Assembly (NCBI GenBank): GCA_934190685.1
Contig: CAKPTK010000063.1
Location: forward strand, 1-13,394
DNA: 13,394 nt
Origin: an uncultured Prevotella sp.
GTDB taxonomy: Bacteria > Bacteroidota > Bacteroidia > Bacteroidales > Bacteroidaceae
Direction: 5' to 3'
The notes under the pieces are model-generated. The model saw only the letters and a program-made list of their open reading frames with translations. It was not told the origin of the DNA and did not search any database. Below are positions 5,166 to 13,360 of the stretch, in pieces; positions within the stretch are counted from its first letter, which is position 1, and each line of letters opens with the position of its first letter. The position numbers and the translations under genes were made by a program.

Positions 5166-7126
5166 AAAAGCAAACACTAAGTGTATTGTCGGCGACAATA
5201 CTCATGGCTTGCAGTTTGAATGTGCAGGCCCAGACTCATAAAACCACCTGTGGACTCATCGGTTTCGCCAACTATCGTGACCTCGGTCTGAACGGAACGA
5301 CTGGGGGAGGACAGGGCGAAGTAGTCAAGGTAACGACCCGCGAACAATTGGAAAAATATGCAGCGGACAATACGCCTCGCACCATTATTATTGAGAACGA
5401 TATCACAGGACACGGAAACATCGGCACAGGACAAGCCGGTGTGAAAGACTTCATTGTGGTGGGCAGTAACAAAACCATTGTCGGGGCAGGAAAGGGTATC
5501 ACCCTCAACAAGTTGGGGCTTGATGCCAACGGACAGCAAAACATCATTCTGAGGAATCTACGGATTACCAATTGCAATCCCGATGCGCTCGCTTTCCGTA
5601 AGACCCATCATGTGTGGGTGGACCATTGCGACTTGGCAAGCTGTGATGACGGCCTGCTCGATTTCACCTTGGGCTCCAGCTATCTCAGTGTGTCGTGGAC
5701 CAAGTTCAGTGACCACAACAAGGTCTCTATCTGTAATTCCGGAACCAACCATTTTGAGGACAACGGCAAGCAGCGTGTCACCTACCATCATTGTTGGTTT
5801 GACCATACCACCCAGCGCAATCCACGTGTGGGCTATGGACTGGGACACATCTTCAACAACTATTACACCAACAACCGACTCTATTGTGTGGGCTATCATA
5901 CACGGGCCAAAGTGGTGGTGGAGAACTCGCTGTTCAAGAACACCCACAGTCCGCTCAACCAGATGTATCGTGACAATCCCTCTGACGCCAACTATGCCGA
6001 CGCTTTGAGTCGGGGCAACCGATATGTCAATGTGACGGGCAATACGAAAGACACAGGTGTGGGCTTTGACATCAACCGATATTACAACTATGCTCCCGCC
6101 ATGACCGACGCCGCCAATGTTGAGGCTATGTCTTCCCAAATGGGACTTGCCGCCGATGTGGAACACGACTTGATACCCTTCCCCGGCAACTATGCCTCGG
6201 ATGTGCTCAAGGGGTATCAACTGCAATGTGGGGCTGTGGACAAGGCAAAATCCTATACCTATTGGATAGGGAAGGAAGGCTCGGGCAAGATAAAATATGT
6301 AAAGTATAGCCCAGCCTCCACGTTGTTGAGTCCATCGACGGATTATGTGTGGTATGCTCGTGTTGCCGCCTCTTCAGGCAAATATACAAGCGGAACGTTC
6401 CATTTCACCACGGCATCGGAAAAGGCTGGCAAACCATTGCCCGCAGACGGCGACCGTCATGCCCGTCTGCGGGAGGCGCTGAAAGACAAGACACCCTGCA
6501 CGCCCATGTTGCTGCGTTGGCGCGAAGCCTTTGACGCCAAGTCCTACAGAGTCTATCTGAGCAAGGGAACCACCGTTGCCGCCCAAGACTTTGTTGGTGA
6601 AACCTCATCGACGGAATTTGCTCCGGGCGCATTGACCTACGGACAAGAGTATGCTTGGCGGGTGGATGCCGTCAAGGCGAACGGCGAGGTGGTGAAAGGC
6701 GACACTTGGACCTTCTTGTCGGACAAAAAGGAAGCTCGTTTGGGCAGAACGGAGATGGAAGACGCTGTGCTCAACGGATTGGCTTATATTGAGCGTACCT
6801 CTGCCAACCGTCCTTATTCCGGGACAGGCGCTGTCGTGGGAGAGGCAGGTCCAGGCTGTATGAGTGTGGTGTGGGCGGATGATGACATGCCGTGCGACAT
6901 CACGACGACCTATTTCGACTGGCAAAAAGGACACGGCACATATACACTTTATGTGAATGAAGACATGAAGGATAGTTGGATGGCGGATGTGGACGGTAAG
7001 GACCTGTCAACCCATACCTCCAAGAACATTCTTCTCAGGCGTGGCGACGAGATACGCATAGACTTCTGTACAGACGGAAAGCAACGCTTGCGCACAGATT
7101 GTATCGACATCGTCAGAAGCGAATAG
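5162..7126 (+). CDS. Secreted PL1-family pectate lyase with C-terminal accessory modules
   Basis: A 654-residue exported enzyme that should cleave polygalacturonate by calcium-dependent beta-elimination. Residues 1-24 form a signal peptide ending NVQAQ. The PL1 beta-helix spans about 30-350. It shows TGGGQGEVVKVTT (47-59), HVWVDHCDL (150-158), CDDGLLDFTLGSS (161-173, likely calcium-binding Asp), VSWTKFSDHNK (177-187, with the conserved Lys) and QRNPRVGYG (218-226). Arg219 aligns with the usual catalytic base; the last Arg of the common RxPxxR pattern is Gly224. Two fibronectin type III-like segments follow (about 350-418 and 445-520). A final domain (525-654; TEMEDA, SGTGAVVG, DCIDIV) resembles CBM6/CBM35-type sugar-binding jelly rolls. 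The start overlaps the ogt stop, and a terminator follows. Confidence 0.9.
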   Translation: MKKQTLSVLSATILMACSLNVQAQTHKTTCGLIGFANYRDLGLNGTTGGGQGEVVKVTTREQLEKYAADNTPRTIIIENDITGHGNIGTGQAGVKDFIVVGSNKTIVGAGKGITLNKLGLDANGQQNIILRNLRITNCNPDALAFRKTHHVWVDHCDLASCDDGLLDFTLGSSYLSVSWTKFSDHNKVSICNSGTNHFEDNGKQRVTYHHCWFDHTTQRNPRVGYGLGHIFNNYYTNNRLYCVGYHTRAKVVVENSLFKNTHSPLNQMYRDNPSDANYADALSRGNRYVNVTGNTKDTGVGFDINRYYNYAPAMTDAANVEAMSSQMGLAADVEHDLIPFPGNYASDVLKGYQLQCGAVDKAKSYTYWIGKEGSGKIKYVKYSPASTLLSPSTDYVWYARVAASSGKYTSGTFHFTTASEKAGKPLPADGDRHARLREALKDKTPCTPMLLRWREAFDAKSYRVYLSKGTTVAAQDFVGETSSTEFAPGALTYGQEYAWRVDAVKANGEVVKGDTWTFLSDKKEARLGRTEMEDAVLNGLAYIERTSANRPYSGTGAVVGEAGPGCMSVVWADDDMPCDITTTYFDWQKGHGTYTLYVNEDMKDSWMADVDGKDLSTHTSKNILLRRGDEIRIDFCTDGKQRLRTDCIDIVRSE

Positions 7127-7129
7127 AAA

Positions 7130-7172
7130 AATCCCCGGCATCATGAGCGTTGTGCGCACTATGCCGGGGATT
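7130..7172. terminator. Bidirectional terminator between convergent genes
   Basis: AATCCCCGGCAT (7130-7141) and ATGCCGGGGATT (7161-7172) are perfect 12-bp complements around a 19-base loop. On the minus strand the stem is followed by five T (the AAAAA at 7127-7131 on the plus strand), so it is strong for the small secreted gene. On the plus strand the tail TTATATTG is weaker but can serve the PL1 gene, which ends 3 bases before. Confidence 0.85.
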
Positions 7173-7194
7173 ATATTGTTGATGAGAATTCTGT

Positions 7195-7749
7195 TTATTT
7201 CTTTTTCTTGAAGAGGCCCTTCACCTTGCCGAAGGCACCCTTGGCGGCGTCGCCTACCTTGTTGGCTGCACCTTTCACCCCACCTTTCTTCAGGTCTTCT
7301 GCCGTAGGCTTGGAGGGAACGCCAGCGCTGACATTTCCTGCGGTAGCTGACTTGGGATAGCCAGCCAAGCCTCCAAAGTAATCATACATGCGTTGGTCTT
7401 CTTCCGCACTACCGGAAGTGGTCTTGAGGGAGGCGTCATGAATGGTGTTTTTCCCTTCCTTGAGCAAAAGATGTGTAGGCATGGATTTAGCATCGAGCGT
7501 GATGGTGACGTTGTATGTCTGTGGATACGAAGACTCTCTCTCCTTGATGGTGAAAGTCTCCTTGTTGCCTGTCTTTTTGTAGTTCAAGATGTTGAAGCAA
7601 GGGTCGGAGTCGCCGTCCATCCAGTAGAGTTTCTTGTTGCGGTCAATCACATTGCGTCCACAAGGATCCATGTAGAGCAATTGGATTTGTGCGGAAGCGG
7701 ACATCGCCAGCATCAGCAGGGCAAGGGTCAAAAAGTTTCTCGTTTTCAT
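7195..7749 (-). CDS. Small secreted protein of unknown function with a Lys/Gly/Ala-rich tail
   Basis: A 184-residue exported protein that I do not recognise. The start chosen is the ATG at 7749 (MKTRNF), which gives a classical signal peptide with a likely cut after SASA (residue 20). Another in-frame ATG two codons upstream (7755) is possible. The mature part has a beta-rich looking stretch with a DPC..N motif and a KETFTIKERES...YNVTITLD segment (about 25-110), then a disordered linker. The last 35 residues (GGVKGAANKVGDAAKGAFGK..) form an Ala/Gly/Lys-rich, probably amphipathic tail that ends in four lysines. It has its own promoter and terminator and faces the PL1 gene, so it need not share the pectin function of its neighbours. 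Confidence 0.75.
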   Translation of the reverse strand: MKTRNFLTLALLMLAMSASAQIQLLYMDPCGRNVIDRNKKLYWMDGDSDPCFNILNYKKTGNKETFTIKERESSYPQTYNVTITLDAKSMPTHLLLKEGKNTIHDASLKTTSGSAEEDQRMYDYFGGLAGYPKSATAGNVSAGVPSKPTAEDLKKGGVKGAANKVGDAAKGAFGKVKGLFKKKK

Positions 7750-7815
7750 AATCAATGTATTTTAAGTTGTTGGTATGTTGTTTATCTCGGTTGGTTGGTT
7801 TGATTATTGTTGTTT

Positions 7816-7847
7816 GCAAATTTAATATTTATTCTCGAATAAACAAC
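7816..7847 (-). promoter_or_regulatory. Promoter of the small secreted protein gene
   Basis: On the minus strand GTTG (7847-7844), 19 bases, then TAAATTTGC (7824-7816) fits the Bacteroidales -33/-7 pattern with one change in the upstream box. It gives a leader of about 60 bases before the start codon at 7749. Confidence 0.6.
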
Positions 7848-7950
7848 AATAAAGACACAAAAAATAAAGTTTGGGATAAGAAATACTTGACAGTGGAGGA
7901 TATTACACCTTCTTTTAAGATTTTTCCCGGTGAAATAGAAATTTTAATTG

Positions 7951-7959
7951 TACCTTTAC
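7951..7959 (+). promoter_or_regulatory. Candidate -7 element for the GH2 and PL10-CE8 genes
   Basis: TACCTTTAC matches TAnnTTTGC except for A in place of G, and lies 39 bases before the GH2 start codon. I see no good TTTG at the right distance upstream. A weak core promoter would suit an activator-dependent carbohydrate-inducible unit, but that is inference. No other element stands out in the roughly 130 bases between the two divergent genes' promoter areas. Confidence 0.35.
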
Positions 7960-7998
7960 CGACAAATAGAAAAACGTAAACCTAAAACCAATAAGATT

Positions 7999-10900
7999 AT
8001 GAGATTAAGAAGGCTTTTGATGTTTGCACTTGCGATGACTGCCTTGCCGATGACGGCGCGGCAAGGCGGTGCGGCAGACAATGGACAAGGTTCCACGGGA
8101 GGACAACGCTCTGAAATAGACTTGTCCACCAAGAACTGGAATTTGACGCTGGACAAAAAGGTGCAATGGGAGAACGACCAACTGTTGGTGCCTCCCGTGT
8201 CTCTTGCCGGACTTCCGGTGAATATTCCGTCGGGAGGTTGGCAATTACTCGACCGACCGGATAAAAGCAATATTCATCTGCCGGCTACCGTCGAGGGAGA
8301 ACTGTGGGGATGGAACGGACAGACATACGGTGTGACAGGCAACTATGTGGGCGTGTCATGGTTCAACACGGTTGTGGATGTGCCTGCCGCTTGGCGTGGC
8401 AAACGCATAACCTTGCAGTTTGATGCCGTGCGTTTCAGGGCAGAGGTGTTTGTCAACAAACAGTTGGCAGGCTATGATCTGGTCAACAGCACCCCGTTTG
8501 AGGTGGACATCACACCATTTGTGAAAATCGGAACCCGGAACGAGATAGCCGTGCGCATCACCGATCCTAACGGCAATTTCAACTGGAAGGATTCCCAATG
8601 CTATCCTTGGGGACAATATATAGTGAATCCTACCCATGGATTTGGCGGCATCACAGGCAGGGTGCATCTGCGTGCCACAGCACATGCCTATATAGATGAC
8701 GTTTTTGTGGAGAACACCCCAGCTATGTCTACCGTCAATCTCCATGTTTCGGCGAAAGGTGTGAATGCCAAGACTCCGCTCTTGCTTGAGTTGCGTGAGC
8801 GAGGCAGTGAGAAGGTGGTTTGGAGCCGTCAGGAGCAGATGGACGGAGAACAGAAAAAGGTCGCATTGTCGTTGCCCAATGCCAAATTGTGGAGCACCGA
8901 CCATCCCAACCTCTATGAACTGACCGTAAAGCTTGGCGACGACCAAGTGAAGAAGCGCTTTGGCTTCCGCTGGTTCGAGGTGCGTGACGTGAACGGTGAC
9001 CGTCAGTTCTATCTCAACGGCAAGCGCATGACGCTGATTACTGCCATCTCGTGGAGTTTCTGGCCCGACAATGGCATCACACCTTCCAAAGAACTGGCCT
9101 ATAAACAGGTCAGCGATGCCAAGAAGTTAGGCATGAACATGCTCAACTTCCACCGCACCATAGGCAATACCGATGTGCTTAATGCCGCGGACGAACTGGG
9201 CTTGCTCTATTTCGAGGAGCCGGGAGGAAACCAATATCCAGCCGGGAAGTTTGACGACGGAACCCTTTACACAAAATTCTATTTCGGCTTCCGCAATGAA
9301 AAACTGGCGCGGATGATCCGCCGTGACCGCTCGCACCCATCACTTGTCATCTACAATCTCCATAACGAGCGTGGCGCCTTGCCCCAGGCGGAGGACCGTC
9401 GGGAAATGCGCATGGCACACCAGTTGGATCCATCCCGCATCTTGACCTATAATTCTTGCAACGGACAAAATCCAGAAGGCGTGCCCGACGACCATTTCAA
9501 ACTGCACATGATGCCCAATGACACCACATTCTATAATGTAGGATGGTGGGACAACCATCATGCGGGTGGTCCCGGTGTCTACCATGACTATATATATAAA
9601 GGTAAGGACGACTACCTGCGTTGGTCGGGCAACAAGGGCGAAATCGTCTATTGGGGAGAAGAGGGTGCCATCGGCACACCACCCCGTCTGCAACTAATCC
9701 GTGACGAAATACTCAAGAGCGGACGCACATCTGGCTGGGAGGCACAAGACTATTTGGAATGGTACGATGCTTACGACAAGTTCCTCCGTGAACGTGGTTT
9801 CAGCAAGGCGTTCCCTTGTGTAGACAGTCTGACCCGGAAGATGGGCAATGTAGCTTATTATTATCAGGGACGGGTTATGGAGAATATCCATATATCCAAC
9901 ACTGTCGATGCTTATGCGGTGAATGGTTGGGAATCGATGAAACTTGAAAACCACTCGGGTATCGTGGACAACTATCGCCATTTGAAGGGCGACGCACAAC
10001 TGATTGCCCGCTATAATCGCCCCCTCTATCTGGCGGTGAAACTCAACCATAAAGTCCTTGCCGTGGGCGATACTACAACGGTTGATGTGTATATCGTCAA
10101 TCGTGAAAATGTACGTGGGGCGGCACAGTTACTGTTGACCGTCAGGGATGCCGCAGGCAAGGTTGTGGCGCAAACCAAACGGGCGGTCAAGGTCCGTGGA
10201 GGGGTGGTCTATGGAGAGAATCTCTCGCAAGGATGGAAAATCAGGGTGAACACTCCAGGCTACACAAAGGTTGAGGCCCGGCTTGTGCAGAAAGGCAAGA
10301 CCGTGACCACTGGCGATGACATGATTTATGCCGTCAAGATGAACACGGAGGATATCTCCGGCACTTGCGCCGTGGCCGATACAACTGGCGTCTTTGCCGC
10401 TTATCTCCGTTCGCAAGGCATTCAGGTAACACCATATCAGAATGGCAGGCCCAAGGCCGACTTCATGTTGGTGGGTGCCTTTGAGCCGACTCAGTTTGGC
10501 AGCGGTGTGAGTGACATCCTTGAGTGGGTGTATACAGGTCACACATTAGTCATTGTGGACAATCCCGAACGATGGGCAGATTTGCTTTGCGACAAGGAAG
10601 TGATGGACTATCGGGGAGCCAAAGTATTGGGACGCTCCTGGTATGGTGGTAATTTCTTCTGTCGTCAGCATCCTGTCTTCGCCGGTCTTCCCACAGACTG
10701 TGTGTTCAATTGGGAATACCAGTGTTTTGCTGCCTACAACCGTCGCCGTGTCGGACTGCGTGACATGCGTGGCGAGGTGCTCGTGGGATGTGTGTCTGAC
10801 CACCGCAAGGAAGTGTTCTCTGCCCTTTCGGAGATTCCTGCCGGAAGAGGCCGCATTCTCATCACCACACTCGACATTCCTGCTTGTCTCAAGGGCAGTG

Positions 10901-11046
10901 TCGCTTATGGCAAGAAAGTGGACCTTGACGGAATGAACGAATCAATGAACACCTTCAACCAAGGAATGAACAAGGCGGATGCTGTGGGTAGACAACTCTT
11001 GCTGAATATGCTCCGCTATGCATCGCAAACCAATCAAATCAAGTAA
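7999..11046 (+). CDS. GH2-family glycoside hydrolase, exported
   Basis: A 1015-residue retaining beta-glycosidase. I start it at the ATG at 7999, which opens with a signal peptide (MRLRRLLMFALAMTALPMTA); the frame extends to a TTG at 7948, but that falls inside the candidate promoter. Domain order follows GH2: a sugar-binding jelly roll (about 45-230; FDAVRFRAEVFVNKQLAGYD, ITDPNG), an immunoglobulin-like domain (230-325) and a TIM barrel (325-670). The acid/base is probably Glu457 in YNLHNERG, and the nucleophile probably Glu554 or Glu555 in YWGEEG. Residues 670-780 look like another beta domain. Residues 785-1015 form an extra domain I cannot name. Substrate is unknown; beta-galactoside or beta-glucuronide side chains of pectin would suit the neighbours. 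It is 3 bases ahead of the PL10-CE8 gene. Confidence 0.87.
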   Translation: MRLRRLLMFALAMTALPMTARQGGAADNGQGSTGGQRSEIDLSTKNWNLTLDKKVQWENDQLLVPPVSLAGLPVNIPSGGWQLLDRPDKSNIHLPATVEGELWGWNGQTYGVTGNYVGVSWFNTVVDVPAAWRGKRITLQFDAVRFRAEVFVNKQLAGYDLVNSTPFEVDITPFVKIGTRNEIAVRITDPNGNFNWKDSQCYPWGQYIVNPTHGFGGITGRVHLRATAHAYIDDVFVENTPAMSTVNLHVSAKGVNAKTPLLLELRERGSEKVVWSRQEQMDGEQKKVALSLPNAKLWSTDHPNLYELTVKLGDDQVKKRFGFRWFEVRDVNGDRQFYLNGKRMTLITAISWSFWPDNGITPSKELAYKQVSDAKKLGMNMLNFHRTIGNTDVLNAADELGLLYFEEPGGNQYPAGKFDDGTLYTKFYFGFRNEKLARMIRRDRSHPSLVIYNLHNERGALPQAEDRREMRMAHQLDPSRILTYNSCNGQNPEGVPDDHFKLHMMPNDTTFYNVGWWDNHHAGGPGVYHDYIYKGKDDYLRWSGNKGEIVYWGEEGAIGTPPRLQLIRDEILKSGRTSGWEAQDYLEWYDAYDKFLRERGFSKAFPCVDSLTRKMGNVAYYYQGRVMENIHISNTVDAYAVNGWESMKLENHSGIVDNYRHLKGDAQLIARYNRPLYLAVKLNHKVLAVGDTTTVDVYIVNRENVRGAAQLLLTVRDAAGKVVAQTKRAVKVRGGVVYGENLSQGWKIRVNTPGYTKVEARLVQKGKTVTTGDDMIYAVKMNTEDISGTCAVADTTGVFAAYLRSQGIQVTPYQNGRPKADFMLVGAFEPTQFGSGVSDILEWVYTGHTLVIVDNPERWADLLCDKEVMDYRGAKVLGRSWYGGNFFCRQHPVFAGLPTDCVFNWEYQCFAAYNRRRVGLRDMRGEVLVGCVSDHRKEVFSALSEIPAGRGRILITTLDIPACLKGSVAYGKKVDLDGMNESMNTFNQGMNKADAVGRQLLLNMLRYASQTNQIK

Positions 11047-11049
11047 ATC

Positions 11050-13143
11050 ATGAAACGCATAATATTGACAATTCTCGCTTTTTGTGCCGTGACTTTCGTC
11101 TCGGCGCAGAGACGTCCGAACCTGTTGGGAGAAACGAATCCTTCCTTCTTCAAGACTGCCGAAGCTCGCCGCATTGGCGACCAGGTGGTGCTCTATCAAC
11201 GTGTCACAGGAGGCTGGCAGAAAAATGTGGATATGGCACGGCGGCTGACAGACGAGGAGCGAGCACAGGTGTTGGCGGAGAAAAACCGCCGCGACGACTC
11301 AACCACAGACAACAACGCCACCACCATGCAGATGATCTATCTCGCACGCTTGTATCAGGCGACAAAGGACAAAACCTATCGGGAGGCCTTCGACAAAGCT
11401 GTGGACTATCTCTTGAGCGGACAATATGCCAATGGCGGATGGCCGCAGTTCTGGCCAGAGATGCATGGCTACCAAATCCATATCACATTCAACGATGATG
11501 CCATGGTCAACACGATGACCCTGCTCCGTGACATCGTCCTGCAAAAGACTCCCTATCAGGGAAATCTGACCACCAAGGAACAACGCAAGAAGGCACAGGT
11601 GGCTTTTGACAAGGGGGTGGAATGCATTCTCGCCACCCAGATTCGGGTGAATGGACAACCGACGGTCTGGTGTCAGCAACACGACAGACAGACGTATGCA
11701 CCGGCTCCGGCGCGTGCCTACGAACTTCCTTCTTATTGTTCGTCGGAGAGTGCGGGCATTGTTCGCTTGTTGATGGAATTGCCCCATCCCGGTGAGCAAG
11801 TGAAGCAGGCGGTGCATGGCGCAATGGCATGGTTTGACAAGTATAAGTTGACTGGTGTCAGAGTCGCGCATACAGGCGAACCAGGCAGCATCGACCGAAA
11901 CACCACTTTGGTCAAAGACCCTGCAGCCCATCCCATTTGGGCACGTTTCTATGATTTGAAGTATTGTGAACCTTATGTCTGCGACCGCGACGGATTGCCC
12001 CGTCGTCACTTGGCGGACATTGGCACCGAGCGGCGCAATGGTTATGCCTGGTTTGGTGACCGTCCCGCCCAACTTTATGACTTGTACGACAAATGGGCGG
12101 ACCGGTTTGACCCACAACACAAGGTCGGCATCAGTCTGTCTACGAAGGGTGCCAACGAGACTGGACTGGTTGACATGTATCGTGGTCCCAGAAAAGACAT
12201 GGCGGATTTCGATGCCGTAGTCTCCCCCGGTGAAAGCATTCAGGCAGCCATCGAGAAAGCTCCTTCAACACCGACATCTCCTTATAAGATTTTTATCAAG
12301 AAGGGAATTTATAACCAAAAGGTTATTGTTGACAGGCCGAACATCGTGTTGGTGGGCGAGCAACGCGACAGTACAATCCTGGTGCTTGCCGAAACCGCCA
12401 AGACGCAAAAGATCAAGGAGTATCATGGAAAACCTGTTGGCAATGGGATCATCGTGTTGCAGGATGGGGCAGATGACTGCGTGATTAGCGGACTGACTAT
12501 TTACAACAATTATGGCACTACCGTGGAGAATACTACCACCCATCAGATGGCGGTATTCGGCCGTGCCACCCGCACCATCATTATCAACAGCAATGTATGG
12601 GCAGACGGAAACGACGCCCTCTCCTTGTGGGCTCACGAGGGCAATGGCATGTACTATCATGCCGATCTCTATCTGCGTTGTCCTGGTGTAGACTTCTTGT
12701 GTCCTCGCGGTTGGTGCTATGCCACCCGTTGCCGTTTCTATGGTGATGGACGGGCGATGATTTGGCATGACGGCAGGGGAGACCAGACGAAGAAACTGGT
12801 CATCACCAACTCGCAGTTTGACGCCAAGCGTCCCACCGTTTTGGGCAGATACCATCACGATGCCCAGTTCTACCTCATCAATTGCCAGTTGTCCGCCAAT
12901 GTCCTTGACACCAACATTGGCTATGCCTATTCCGACAAGGTGCTTGATTCTTGTCCTTGGGGACAGCGCACGTATTATTGTGGATGTGTGCGAGAGGGCG
13001 GCAACAGTGGTTGGCTGGACGACAATCTCGACAAAGCGCCGGGCAATCCTCCATTCCATGCCATCACGGCCCTGTGGACCTTTGACGGGAAATGGAATCC
13101 GGAACAGCACATCCGGGATCTTTGGAATGTGCTTGCCTATTGA
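11050..13143 (+). CDS. PL10 pectate lyase fused to a CE8-type pectin methylesterase
   Basis: A 697-residue exported two-enzyme protein; the signal peptide ends at VSAQ (20). Residues about 30-355 are a PL10 lyase, an alpha/alpha-barrel enzyme that cuts polygalacturonate. It carries GGWQKNVD (54-61), TTDNNATT (85-92), NGGWPQFWP (128-136), TFNDDAM (146-152), WCQQHD (207-212), ARAYELPS (221-228) and HPIWARFYDL (294-303). After a short linker, residues 385-697 are a CE8 beta-helix. Gln499, Asp522 and Asp548 (GVDFL) and Arg600 (LGR) align with the PME catalytic Gln153, Asp178, Asp199 and Arg267 of Erwinia PemA. The usual QD pair is ND here, and LGRPW is LGRYH, so the esterase is divergent. The fusion would couple demethylation with cleavage. 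It is probably cotranscribed with the GH2 gene. Confidence 0.92.
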   Translation: MKRIILTILAFCAVTFVSAQRRPNLLGETNPSFFKTAEARRIGDQVVLYQRVTGGWQKNVDMARRLTDEERAQVLAEKNRRDDSTTDNNATTMQMIYLARLYQATKDKTYREAFDKAVDYLLSGQYANGGWPQFWPEMHGYQIHITFNDDAMVNTMTLLRDIVLQKTPYQGNLTTKEQRKKAQVAFDKGVECILATQIRVNGQPTVWCQQHDRQTYAPAPARAYELPSYCSSESAGIVRLLMELPHPGEQVKQAVHGAMAWFDKYKLTGVRVAHTGEPGSIDRNTTLVKDPAAHPIWARFYDLKYCEPYVCDRDGLPRRHLADIGTERRNGYAWFGDRPAQLYDLYDKWADRFDPQHKVGISLSTKGANETGLVDMYRGPRKDMADFDAVVSPGESIQAAIEKAPSTPTSPYKIFIKKGIYNQKVIVDRPNIVLVGEQRDSTILVLAETAKTQKIKEYHGKPVGNGIIVLQDGADDCVISGLTIYNNYGTTVENTTTHQMAVFGRATRTIIINSNVWADGNDALSLWAHEGNGMYYHADLYLRCPGVDFLCPRGWCYATRCRFYGDGRAMIWHDGRGDQTKKLVITNSQFDAKRPTVLGRYHHDAQFYLINCQLSANVLDTNIGYAYSDKVLDSCPWGQRTYYCGCVREGGNSGWLDDNLDKAPGNPPFHAITALWTFDGKWNPEQHIRDLWNVLAY

Positions 13144-13165
13144 TTGTTTATAGAAACGATGTGTG

Positions 13166-13218
13166 AGAGGTCTGTCTGGGTGTCGCAAAGGCGATGCACG
13201 CCAGGACAGACCTCTTTT
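13166..13218 (+). terminator. Intrinsic terminator after the PL10-CE8 gene
   Basis: AGAGGTCTGTC (13166-13176) pairs perfectly with GACAGACCTCT (13205-13215), with further inner pairing (TGG with CCA, TCGC at 13183-13186 with GCGA at 13191-13194). A run of four T follows (13215-13218). It lies 22 bases after the stop codon. Confidence 0.88.
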
Positions 13219-13300
13219 GAAAGGAAGTTCTTAAAATATGTTCAATAATCGGTAAATATAAGGTGATGTTGTTAAAGGAACAAAATAATCCTCTGTAAAA

Positions 13301-13333
13301 TTTGGAGCGAAAGCGCAAAAGCATTACCTTTGC
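13301..13333 (+). promoter_or_regulatory. Promoter of the tRNA gene
   Basis: TTTG (13301-13304), 20 bases, then TACCTTTGC (13325-13333) is a full match to the Bacteroidales consensus. It lies 27 bases before the tRNA, as expected for a stable-RNA promoter with a short 5' leader. Confidence 0.78.
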
Positions 13334-13360
13334 ACTCGCTTTTAAGAAATGACAAAGCAC

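Noticed and set aside
5162..5236. Lipoprotein signal in the PL1 enzyme (LMAC near residue 17)
   Set aside because: Met before Ala-Cys is not a good lipobox, and a standard signal-peptidase I site ending NVQAQ follows; lipidation is possible but not supported.
7755..7979. Plus-strand frame in the divergent intergenic region
   Set aside because: It covers AT-rich promoter DNA for both flanking genes and its translation has no protein-like pattern.
7948..7998. TTG start 17 codons upstream for the GH2 gene
   Set aside because: It lies in the candidate promoter and adds a charged stretch before the signal peptide, whereas the ATG at 7999 begins the signal directly.
11299..13188. Long antisense open frames opposite the PL10-CE8 gene (273 and 307 codons)
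   Set aside because: They are mirror frames of a strongly supported enzyme gene with clear family motifs on the plus strand; the translations show no recognisable motif and no promoter of their own.
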